Shown: positions 37,930 to 47,560 of the stretch, in pieces
How positions within the stretch are numbered: the stretch's first letter is position 1
How the letters are laid out: the number at the start of each line of letters is the position of its first letter
Source: Nymphaea colorata
Taxonomy: Eukaryota > Streptophyta > Magnoliopsida > Nymphaeales > Nymphaeaceae
Reading direction: 5' to 3'
DNA: 64,000 nucleotides
Assembly: GCF_008831285.2 (NCBI RefSeq)
Contig: NC_045151.1
Location: 8,013,682-8,077,681 of the forward strand
Notes under the pieces: generated by a model
The model's database searches: none
What the model saw: the letters and a program-made list of their open reading frames with translations, nothing else
What the model was told of the DNA's origin: nothing
Made by a program: the position numbers and the translations under genes

Positions 37930-38520
37930 TGATACGGCCCATCCTGAGGCAGCCAGACAGGGAGCCACCCCTGACACCAGCAGCACTACCGACAGAGGTC
38001 ACTTGATGGCCAGGGAGGCTAACACAAGGGAATGCGGGGATGACAACCCCGAGCCAGTGCCAAGGGAGGTTCATGGAGAGAGGCGCGGGCTGAGGACTGC
38101 CCGAATGAATTCAAGGGAGGTTGACCACGCTGCCCGACGAGGGGAGCAAATCGCCAGAGAGGTTATCTCGGGAGGCTTGGTCTCCATCGCCGAGACCGGG
38201 GCGAGGGTAGGGGAAGCTGTTGTGCTGCTGGTTGCCGCCAGACTGACCTGCGACCAGAGCAAGGCGCAGCCCAGGCGTCAGCCACCCTGGCCGACGCCCC
38301 CATGCCCAGCCGACCTTCCGCGAGTGAGGTTAAGGAGTCTTCCCTACAGAGCGTTCCACGGCGTAGGAAGGTTAAGGTCGAAGTCCCAGGTGAACACGAC
38401 CAGCAGAGGGAGGTTAGCACTGGAGATTTGACTTTGCACAGGTCAGATGGAAAGGGGCTAGCCACAGCAAGGGGAGGTTCTATAACCTCCTCGGACAGGG
38501 GCAAGAGGGGCCTGCCACCA
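37930..38520 (+). repeat. 5' LTR of nested element, shortened
   Basis: It aligns with 41845-42445 with roughly two dozen substitutions, mostly transitions, and one 10-base gap near 38217. Similarity stops abruptly at CCTGCCACCA (38520), about 1050 bases short of the LTR length shown by the 3' copy. No primer binding site follows, so a deletion removed the rest of this LTR and the start of the interior. Confidence 0.85.
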
Positions 38521-41500
38521 AGACGAGCAGAGGGCTGAGTCCCATTACCCAGCCAGCTATCACATCCAAGAGAGCGAAGTTGGGGGCAGATTCTATACTG
38601 CCCTAGAAGACTGCCCAATGAGCTATACTCGAGAGAATGATGGATACCCAACCGAGCAAGAGAACGTTGAGTGGCAATGGGTGGACCATGTGCAAACGGA
38701 CTAGAGGAATGTGGGGAGTAGAGTGAAGGAAGAGCACCGGCCCTCCAGAGAGGTGAATAGAAATGGCTGGACTGGAAGCCATACCTCCCGCGGCAGCTCG
38801 GGGCACCACTCAGCCACACATAAATCACCAAGAGGAACCTGGGGAAGCAGTCCCTATCGGGGTAGTAATGACAGAACCCCCTATCCCTTGAGAGCTCCAC
38901 AAAGAGGGCATAACATGCCCAAGAGCAAGGGCTTTCATGCAGAGCCAATCCACCACTACTGGTCACCCAAACTTGAGATTGAGCGAGACCAGTGGCATAC
39001 CCGTAACCGCACCAAGAACAGAGGTGGTACCAGCCGGATGGGAGAATACCAGCGAGAAGGGAATCCTAAGGGTTCACGGTTAAGGGTAGGTTCAGACCAC
39101 CTCCTTGGTTTGAACTATAGGAGGAATGAAAACCGTGAAGGGGACTATCGGCCCGAGAACAATAGCTAAACCCGATGGCCAATGTCAGTGCTCCTACCAG
39201 ACCTTAATGCACCGATTAGAGAGTTCCAACGCTCCATGAGCAAGCTCCTAGAACAAGCATGTAGCCCTTGGTCCCCTATTGATTTCGCTCAGCCCACTCA
39301 ACATAATCTAGCAAGGGACCTCGAGGAGGATCATGTTGATGATGGACTTCAGAAGCTTCCTACTACGGCCCAAGGAGAAGAGACACCAGTGTCAGACCAG
39401 ACCGTGAGTGATGAGAGTGCAGATGTTGCAGCCATGGCTAGGAACTTAGGAAAAAGAAGAATGTTGGCCCGAGCTACAAGAAAACGCCTCACGAGGCGCG
39501 ACAAACTTTTCCTGGCCTGTTTAATGAGAACCCGCAGCCGGATGAGGGTTGAATCCCGAGAGGCACAGCTTGGGGAACCCTCCAACGGAGAACCGATCCC
39601 CTATACCATGACGAATGGGGCTGAGAGCTTAGCAGCCCTATCGTCACTGCCTAATGAGAGGGATGATTCACCAACACAAGCAGAAAGCTTAGCCCCTTAC
39701 AAGCAGATTCTCATGGGCATGGAATGGCGGATCAGGGCTGGAGAGGAAGAGAGGGATGAACACCAAACGCTTGCTGGAAAGGAAGATACGGGGGAGTCTC
39801 TTATTCCCACCAATGTGCTAATAAGCGTTGGACCACCCTCCCTAGCTGGTTCAGCAACTATTAGAGAACAATCTTCATCTCCCATCCCAAGATGTATCAG
39901 CTTGAAGATTATAGAGACGCCAAGCATGAATGACATAAAGGTTGACATCAAGCTAGCTAGACCTCTAGCCAAGGAGGACAAGGAGACCCCGGTTCTCAGC
40001 TGAGGATGTGAACCCTTGCTGACCGTGCACAGCATGGATGCACTAAAACAGATTGAGGAGCCGGCTGCATTCAGCCAAGTCTATCTTGGACCGGAATGGT
40101 TGAAGTCAGCCAAGATGGGAGGGACAAATGCTCCCAAAGCCATGGGGGGTACGGGCAGGACTTATGTCAGCGACAAACCATCAGGTATTAGAAGATCTTC
40201 CCCAAGCAAGGGGCGTTGGGCTAAAGAGATATCAGGGACTGGTGCCCCTTCCACCAAACCGGTAGCCCTCCTACCTTGGCATAAACACGCAGGCATCTTG
40301 GGAAGAGGACCTCCCGGAATGGCCCAACCCGTTAACGAGAAGGCAACCCATCACTGTAAAGCCGGGCACGTCGGAAGAATACAAATCCCATGTTGGACAG
40401 CCCGAAATGGTAAGAGTTACTCTTCGGTTGCCACCTTTTATGACCGACGCAGATGGACCGGGTATAGGAGGCCTAAAAATCCCTCCCAACAGCCACCTAG
40501 GGGGGAGCTAAACCGAGAGCTGCCTCCACATTGTAGGAGACTTCCTCCTGCGTGTACCAAGGGGCCTAACATTACTAAGAGCAGCCCGAAGGCTTCATCG
40601 TCACAAGGTTTTCCATGTAAGGTGGGATTCTTGGCCTCACAAGAGAAAGGTGGAGATGAGTTGGACCAAGAGGCTAGGGCCCAACTCAGGACTGCCTACC
40701 ACCACCTAGTGAAAGAGAGAACCGAGCCCATGGTGGGGCTCCTACCGCCTGCCATTCGAGAGGGACTCCAGCCACTTACGTGGGACAAGGCATGCAAGAG
40801 AAATGGTTTTCCACAGGCCGACAAGGGCAGGCAGCAACCAAGCTATTCTCCATTCCTTCGTCGGTGCTTGACTCCCCTAGAACCGTTAAATCCTGACAAG
40901 AGAGGACCAAGCTCCCATGCTGGAGCGAAATGGGGACCAAGACGCCCATGTGGACATCCCCCTAGCCTCAAGGACAGATCAAGGGGAGAGGTTTCCTCCG
41001 AGCCTCCAACCGGATCTCTCAAGGAAGACGATAAAGATGTACACAACCGGGGTGATGAGAGTGAGGACCGAAGTAGGCCCAGCAATGGAGATGATGGCCT
41101 AATGCTGCGAGGATACATCCATACCATGGGCCTGGTATTGCTTGTGGATGGCAATCTCTCTTGTAACCTCATAAACCACCAAGTTGCTCGATGGGTTTAG
41201 GGAGGGGCAAGAGGGCACTTCACTAGCAATAGGGAAGTTGGAGGTGACATAAGGGAGCCCCTTTGTGCTGAATGTAAGGACGTGGAAATCCAGATCCAAA
41301 GTTATAAGTTCCGGGCAGATCAATATGTATTTGTGGGGTGTGGACCCGATGTGGTCCTAGGTAGCCCTTGGCTGCAAACACTAAGGGATGTTGTCCTAAG
41401 CCCAAGTGACTTGATAGTCTGGTTCACCAAGGAAAAGGGGGATGAAGTAACCCTTTTTGCCTTTGGACATGGCAACACTTCTAAGGGTGCCTTGGGCGAA

Positions 41501-41844
41501 GGGACGACCGACCATTACTTCCAAATGGCAGCACCCAACGCGCAAGGTGGGGCACCACTTCCGCCCATCTTCCAACCTCCACTTCAGCCTCATAGGGTCA
41601 CAAATCAGCCACCGGACAAGAACAGCCGTACACTGGGGGAAGGGAGCCCCGACCATTCATTTATGGGTCAAGCACAAATTGCTTGGGATCCCGGTGGGGA
41701 AGGGCAGTGCTCGAGGGACTCCCCGCGCGTCCGTAGTAGGCAACGTCGTGAATATGGGCGGGAAAGAGAGAAGGCGGGCCACATAACAGGGAGGTTACTT
41801 ATGGTAGGAGCCTGGAGACAGGCTTCATCTAAGCGGGGTGGATC
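38486..41844 (+). pseudogene. Gag/protease-like polyprotein of nested element
   Basis: One reading frame runs for about 1100 codons, interrupted only by TAG at 38702, TAA at 39167, TGA at 40001 and TAG at 41198, without any frameshift. The N-terminal part is rich in R, S, G, E and N and matches nothing I recognise. Near the C-terminus is an aspartic-protease-like domain of the gypsy type: MLRGYIHTMGLVLLVDGN (41102 on), then VEIQIQSYKFRADQYVFVG and GPDVVLGSPWLQTL (about 41344-41385). The active-site motif, normally D-S/T-G-A, reads LVDGNLS, so catalysis is doubtful. No zinc knuckle was recognised. The frame stays open through the polypurine tract and 80 codons into the 3' LTR. Confidence 0.7.
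41830..41844 (+). other. Polypurine tract of nested element
   Basis: AAGCGGGGTGGATC stands directly before the 3' LTR, where plus-strand DNA synthesis would be primed. Confidence 0.6.
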
Positions 41845-43492
41845 TGATACGGCCCATCCTGAGGCAGCCAGACAGGGAGCCACCCCTGACACCAGCAGGA
41901 CTACCGACAGAGGTCACTTGATGGCCAGGGAGGCTAACACGAGGGAATGCAGGGATGACAACCCCGAGTCAGCGCCAAGGGAAGTTCATGGAGAGAGGCG
42001 CGGGCTGAGGACTGCCCGAATGAATTCAAGGGAGGTTGACCACGCTGCCCGACGAGGGGAACAAATCGCCAGAGAGGTTATCTGAGGAGGCTTGGCCTCC
42101 ATCGCCGAGACCGGGGCGAGGGCAGGGGAAGCTGAGGGAGGTTGTTGTGCTGCTGGTTGCCGCCAGACCGACCTGCGACCAGAGCAAGGCGCAGCCCAGG
42201 CGTCAGCCACCCTGGCCGACGCCCCCATGCCCAGCCGACCTTCTGCGAGTGAGGCTAAGGAGTCTTCCCTACAGAGCGTTCCACAGCGTAGGAAGGTTAA
42301 GGTCGGAGTCCCAGGTGAACACAGCCAGCAGAGGGAGGTTAGCACTGGAGACTCGACTTTGCACAGGTCAGATGGAAAGGGGCCAGCCACAGCAAGGGGA
42401 GGTTCTATAACCTCCTCGGACATGGGCAAGAGGGTCCTGCCACCAGGGCAGGTCAAGACAGCCACGCCTCAGCGCCCAGCCCATGCGCGTAGGTCATCGC
42501 CTGAGAACTGGGCGAGCTCGGCCAGAATGAGACCGGGCGGGACACGTTGGTGTACCACCCAAGACGCGAGGACCAGCGAAGCACGCAGCCCAGGCGCTGG
42601 CCATCCTGGACGATGCCTGGGTGGGCTCAGCCTGAGGGAGCATCAGCGGGACACGGGAGTCCACCTGACGGGATTCGTTCCCTCGGTGACGCCGGACACG
42701 AAGAGTAGGACAGGACACTGTATAGGGGGGACACTCAGGGCATAACCGGACACAGGTCTGGGCTTGTATGGTGGGTTGGGCCGTCTCTTTTGTAGACCCG
42801 GATCCAGGCACAACTTTATGGATCCGAGCACAGACTTTTTGGGGGATCCGAACTGGGGCCCGGACCCGTTTTTATTGTCCCGGTTTTGGGACCCGGGTCT
42901 CTTGAAGACCCGGTTTGGTTCACCTCACCAACCTGGTTCGACAAGGCTATCGAATCGGGTCACTGGTCGGCCACCTCCCACGACTCGCATGGGAGGTCGT
43001 TGCCTTCATCCCCTTCCCTTAAGAGGGAAGGGCAGCCATGGATGGAGTTGCGTTTTGTATTGGAATCCTGAGGGATCATTCCTGGAAGTTCTTCCCAGAA
43101 GCTCGCCGGAAGCTTTTCCCGGCGGCAGCCCTCAGATTTCCCGACATTCGCCCTTGAATGCATTGGACGTTTTCTTCTCCCCTTTCTCTGTTCTTCCCTG
43201 CAACTCTTCTTCGTTTTCCTCTCGCCAGACGCTCCTCCCTCGCCGAACGATCATTCCCAGCATAGAAGGGCCACCAGTGAAGGAACCCACGCCCGTTTCC
43301 GCCTCCCGATCGCCTTCCCGCGTGCTTCCTCCACGCTGAACCATCTCCACCGCACCGCAACCTCCTACGCATAGACGCCGCCTCCCTGCCGGTTACTGTT
43401 GCATTGTCTACCTCTCCCGCCGAGCGAGATCCTGGTGGATTTGGACCGTGGTCGGCTGCCTCCGGCATCCCTCCCGGCCACGGGCTCCAACA
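41845..43492 (+). repeat. 3' LTR of nested element, full length 1648 bp
   Basis: It begins TGATACGGCC and ends CCAACA, followed by the CTAGG duplication. The first 600 bases match the 5' copy; the remaining 1050 have no partner in the window. It contains GGTTCTATAACCTCC, GGATCCGAAC and CCCGGTTT repeats, plus a GTATAGGGGG stretch near 42720. Frames inside it on both strands are incidental. Confidence 0.85.
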
Positions 43493-43497
43493 CTAGG

Positions 43498-44365
43498 ATG
43501 TACTTTGAAGGGGAAGCCTTGGAGTAGTTCCAATGGATCAGTCATAGAGAACCAGATGAAACGTGGGATCAGTTCAAGAGTGAGTTGATGAGTAGGTTTG
43601 AAGATTCCATATTTACAGATTTCAATGTGCAGTTAAAAAATCTCACTCAAACTAGAACAGTGTTGGACTATCAACACAAGTTTGAAGGTCTATCATACCA
43701 ACTAAGGGTTTGGGACTAAGAAACCTTAGTAGGAGCTTTCGTTGGAGAATTGCAGCCTGATATTCAGTTGGTTGTGCTTGCCCAAGAATCCCGTGACTTA
43801 AAAACATGCATGAAAGTTGCCCGACACAAAGAAGAAAAATGGTAAGGAAACGGATTCTCCAAAAGCAAGAAAAACGGTTTGATCCACACCAGGCCAGACC
43901 ACCTGAAAATAAACCAAAACCAAGATCAAAAGAGATATCACAACCCAGACATAATATACCTAAGAAGCATTAGGTCACGCCAGAAGAACGTGATAAGAAA
44001 AAATGGCAAGGAAACGGGTTCTCCAAAAGCAAGAAAAACAGTTTGATCCACACCAGGCCAGACTACCTGAAAATAAACCAAAACCAAGATCAAAAGAGAT
44101 ATCACAGCCCAGACATAATATACCTAAGAAGCATTAGGTCATGCCAGAAGAACGTAATGAGAGAATGACAAAAGGATTATGCTATCATTGTGATGAAAAA
44201 TGGTTTAAGGAGCATATTTGCAAAGAGCGAAAATTGTTCATACTCATTAACGATTTTGATGAATATGAGGATGAGCAATCAGACCAAGAAGAAACCGGGA
44301 AGGCAATCAGTGGTATCCATGAGCATGATTCGACTGAGTTGAAGGAAGGTTATGTCAAATGTTGA
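43498..44365 (+). pseudogene. gypsy gag, C-terminal part with zinc knuckle
   Basis: This continues the capsid after the insertion in the original phase: MYFEGEALE, then TAG (43525-43527) where tryptophan is expected, then QWISHREPDETWDQFKSEL, as in gypsy gag proteins. Another stop lies near 43719. A 164-bp duplication then shifts the frame. The zinc knuckle follows as LCYHCDEKWFKEHICKERK (C-x2-C-x7-H-x2-C, spacing slightly unusual), and then an acidic tail. Confidence 0.85.
43841..44160 (+). repeat. 164-bp tandem duplication in gypsy gag
   Basis: 43841-44004 is repeated at 44005 to about 44160 with few substitutions. The unit is not a multiple of three, so it breaks the reading frame just upstream of the zinc knuckle. 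Confidence 0.9.
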
Positions 44366-45275
44366 CTAATTCTAACGGCCCAAATTCGATGAAAGTGAGA
44401 GGACGAATCAGCAAGCACCACATTATTGTTTTTCTTGATATTGGTGCTACACATAATTTTATGATCACTTCAACAACCCAAAGCATTGGTTGTCAGCCAA
44501 ATCCGCAAGTGGCCTTCAATGTCATGGTAGGAGATGGGTCGAAGTTGCCTTGTAACATATGCAAGGATGTTAAACTTGTCATGCACAAAATACCCTTCAC
44601 GGTTGATCTATTTGTCTTGCCAATTGGAGGAGTAGACATCATTTTGGGTATACAATGGATGATGACCTTAGGTCGAATCACTTGGGACTTTGAGGAAATG
44701 ACCATGTCATTTCCAAAGGAGGGTGGTGAAGGGCAAGAGACATTAACAGCCATTCGAACTCATGTGGAACCGAAAGTGGCCATGAAAACATTAATAGCAC
44801 AACAGCCGGTTATGTGGCTGGTTATTATGGTCAAGGATGTTGTTCCTAAGATTGAAATTAATGAGGACATTCCAGAATGTGTGCAGCATATTCTAGACCA
44901 GTTTCTGGGAGTATTTGAGGAGCCTAAGAGCCTGCCTCTGAAGAGGTCACGCGACCATTGGATAACACTCATGAAAGGGGCTGAAGCGGTTAGTGTTAGA
45001 CTGTATCGATATGCACATTGTCAAAAAACTGAAATTGAACATCTAGTCAAGGAAATGCTGGAAAGTGGAGACATAAGGCCAAGCAACAGTCTATTTTCTT
45101 CACCGGTGTTGGTAGTAAAGAAGAAAGATGGGTCTTGGAGGTTTTGCGTGGATTATCGTGCTCTAAACTATGTCACCATGAAAGACAATCACCCTATACT
45201 CGTGATAGATGAACTCCTCGATGAGTTGGCTGGAGCAACATACTTTTCATAGATATCAGCTGGCATACATCCACA
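44359..45275 (+). pseudogene. gypsy protease and N-terminal reverse transcriptase
   Basis: Protease: FLDIGATHNF (normally LDSGATHNF, so the active-site serine is isoleucine), then FVLPIGGVDIILGIQWM. Reverse transcriptase begins with EMLESGDIRPSNS, SSPVLVVKKKDGSWRFCVDYRALN and ELLDELAGATYFS, then a stop (45250) and a few degraded residues. The catalytic YxDD region, RNase H and most of integrase are deleted. The first half of this open frame is uninterrupted for 297 codons. Confidence 0.9.
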
Positions 45276-45900
45276 AACACCACCCCTTTTGAGGTTGTTT
45301 ATGGGCGACCTCCCCCCACTATTCATAGATATCAGCTGGGAACATCACGAAATGAGTTTGTTGATACGCAGTTGAGGTGCCGCGATGTGATTCTTAAGGA
45401 TCTAAAGGAACACTTGGCAGCAGCCCAGAATCGCATGGTGATTCAATACAATCGTTGTCACCGAGCACTTCAATTCCAAGATGGGGATTGGGTCTTCCTA
45501 AGATGACCCCCCCAAGGGCTACTAGGAATGCATGGGGTAGGTCAAGCTAAGTTGCTTTCGAGGTATGTTGGTCCTTATAAAATCTTAAAGAGGATCGAAA
45601 CTCTTGCCTACAAGCTGCAACTACCATCGGGCAACACCATCCATCCGGTCTATCATGTATCCAAACTCAAAGCGTGCCTCAAGCCTCCAACAGAAGGAGA
45701 AGTAGCAGCAGCACCAGCCTTAGCAACCCCCACTGACATACAACCACTACGTCGAGTAGGAGTGCAATGACTTAAAGTGGAGGGAAAGTGGAAGTTGCAG
45801 TGGCTGATTGAGTGGCTCACTGAGGAGGAGCTACCAGCTTCATAGGAAAATTCAGAGAACATACAAAAGCGATTTCTATGTTTCACACCTTGAGGACAAG
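45270..45900 (+). pseudogene. gypsy integrase C-terminus and tail
   Basis: It starts abruptly with TPFEVVYGRPPP, the segment after the integrase catalytic core. LRCRDVILKDLKEHLAAAQN and GDWVFLR follow, then a stop, then LLSRYVGPYKILKRI, YKLQLPSGNTIHPVYHVSKL and a degraded tail (KWKLQWLIEWL and QKRFLCF) resembling a chromodomain-type end. Two or more stops are present. Confidence 0.85.
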
Positions 45901-45908
45901 GTGTTATT

Positions 45909-46200
45909 GGAAGGGGGGAGTACTTGTTACGATCCATATATGGATCCGAATGGGATGGATAGAGTTTAAGTATGGATTTGCTTTAGTAAGAGTCGGTCCA
46001 GTCCGGACCCATCATTGCTTTGTACTTAAGCTTTAGTTTTGCCTAATTAAGCATGATTATTGAGTTGTCTTTCTCTCCCTCCCGTTCCCTCCTCTCTTCT
46101 TCTTCTCCCTTCTCGCCTCTTGTTAGCCGACGGCTACCAAGTTGTCATTCTACTTTGTTGTCAATGTTTTGTGTTTCTCTTCATTGTTCTTATTCTAGTT
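45909..46200 (+). repeat. Polypurine tract and presumed 3' LTR of gypsy element
   Basis: GGAAGGGGGGAG precedes TGTTACGATCC (45925), the expected position of a 3' LTR after the integrase tail. The LTR body does not resemble the 5' LTR at 36422-37159, and its end cannot be located. 46200 is a guess. Confidence 0.5.
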
Positions 46201-46630
46201 GTACATTTATAAAAGAAATGCAAGTGATGAATGACTTTTTACATTTGCCAATTAGTAACATTTTTAGTTTTTTATCTAATTATATACAATCATTGTACAA
46301 CCTGTAAGTTGACATTTATTCTTCAAATAAACATGATATTTTGGTGCTACGATTCTATGAAGAATGTAGAGGAATGTAACTAGCGTTACTAGACAACATG
46401 TCATTGTAGAAGATATTGTCAGATGTTACTAAACACCTCATGAAAATATTACTTGATGTCAATAATTTCATTAAAGAGGTTTCTGATTCTATGAAGGACT
46501 GAATGTTTTGTTTTTGTCTTGTATGAAGGATGTGTTATTTACCCCAAACAAGCATTCTTTCATTATCCATGATAAAATGTATTATGTTTGTTTACATTGA
46601 CATTAATATCAATACATTATATGCCTTCGG
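46201..46630. other. No gene seen
   Basis: AT-rich sequence between the gypsy remnant and the GRF-like coding remnant. It may include the end of the gypsy LTR. Confidence 0.35.
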
Positions 46631-47015
46631 TTATGTCTTCATGTCTTCTTTGTACCCTTCAAAATCACTTACATGACCATGTAAGTCAGCAACTTTCTCA
46701 TTCAACTGTAATATGTCTTTTTGTACACCTTCTAATTGGTCAATCAGAAATTGCACATTCTCTTTGAACAAGTAAGAAACATTTTTATTGCAATACCATT
46801 GAAAGAAGTGACAAAATCTGGTTGTCCCCTGCGATAATAACAAATAGAAGGTTGTAATCCAATTTGGCAGATTGAAAAATGACAATTTTGCATACCAATA
46901 CATACATAATTCCGACATTTTTAAAATAGCCTCCTTGAATTGCAACCACTATCTGAATGATTGAAGGCAATCTACATTTACATTGACAACTTTGACAACT
47001 AGAGGAGCTTGCCAT
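46631..47015 (-). CDS. Small GRF-zinc-finger-like protein, degenerate
   Basis: Two exons in matching phase: exon 1 (46896-47015, 40 codons), a donor GTATGC, then exon 2 (46631-46828, after TTATTATCGCAG). Together they make 105 residues. The start MASSSSCQSCQCKC, a central QGGYFKN, and FCHFFQWY in exon 2 fit the order of a GRF-type zinc finger (C-x-C, NPGRRF-like, C-x-F-F-x-W). The GRRF motif is altered and one cysteine is lacking. The C-terminal half (NVQFLIDQLEGVQKDILQL) looks coiled-coil, as in plant GRF proteins of this size. It may be a decayed or transposon-carried gene; GRF fingers bind single-stranded nucleic acid in known cases. Confidence 0.45.
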
Positions 47016-47147
47016 TTTATGTTGAAAGTGATGGAACAAGGTTTTCTAAAGCCACATGACAAAAGGAGCTCTTTCAAGCCTGCATATTTAACATCCTAAA
47101 AGGAGACTAAAACAAAAGAAATCCACAATTAATATAATGTAACCAAA

Positions 47148-47281
47148 TTAAATCCACTGCAATATCAAAGTATCATAAATTTGTCTTCTAAATTTATCCA
47201 AACTCATATGAGCAGCTCTCGGTGCATCAATCCTTCTACAATATCTCATGAGAAACGCCTTGGCAATATCCTCCCCAACAA
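47148..47281 (-). pseudogene. Unidentified coding exon
   Basis: After an acceptor-like AATATAG, 44 codons read VGEDIAKAFLMRYCRRID and APRAAHMSLDKFRRQIYDTL before TAA. The balanced composition and the acidic/basic helical pattern look like real protein, but I do not recognise the family. A frame further upstream on the same strand (47559-47320, MSLMQDNLIPPKKRGKKL) may belong to the same former gene. Its relation to the GRF-like exons downstream is unknown. Confidence 0.3.
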
Positions 47282-47560
47282 CTATATTTGTTTACTTGCC
47301 AAGTCCGACCTAAAGAACTCTAACAAAATGAACTAAAAATAAAATACCAGACTCTATATTGATTAGCATAGCCTAAAACACATCTTTGAAGCAAAGAAGA
47401 AATGCTCAAAAACTTTATGTGGCATGCATTATAGCCCCAATTTAGGTGTCCAATTGATGAAATAGTTAATCTGGACTCCAATATTAGCATTGCAGCATAT
47501 AGATGAAGCTTTTTTCCCCTTTTTTTGGGAGGAATTAGATTATCTTGCATCAAAGACATG

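Larger units (their letters stand above)
37930..43492 (+). mobile_element. Nested GC-rich LTR retrotransposon lacking pol
   Basis: The element starts TGATACGGCC, ends CTCCAACA and is flanked by CTAGG on both sides. Its first 591 bases (37930-38520) match the start of the terminal copy at 41845-43492, at about 96 percent identity by eye. The interior (38521-41844) encodes one long gag/protease-like frame but no reverse transcriptase, RNase H or integrase, so it must have relied on another element's enzymes. It is in the same orientation as its gypsy host, and its base composition is strikingly GC-rich against the AT-rich host. Confidence 0.9.
36422..46200 (+). mobile_element. Ty3/gypsy retrotransposon, internally deleted and split by a second LTR element
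   Basis: In order: 5' LTR, primer binding site, gag (37231-37929), a 5.6-kb nested element, gag continued (43498-44365), protease and the start of reverse transcriptase (44359-45275), then directly the C-terminal part of integrase and a tail remnant (about 45270-45900), a polypurine tract and a presumed 3' LTR from 45925. The rest of reverse transcriptase, RNase H and the integrase core are missing. The gag to integrase order and a chromodomain-like tail suggest a chromovirus. The right end is not defined. Confidence 0.8.

Noticed and set aside
38163-38966. 267-codon antisense open frame in the nested element
   Set aside because: It overlaps the LTR and the better-supported forward frame; its openness follows from high GC content.
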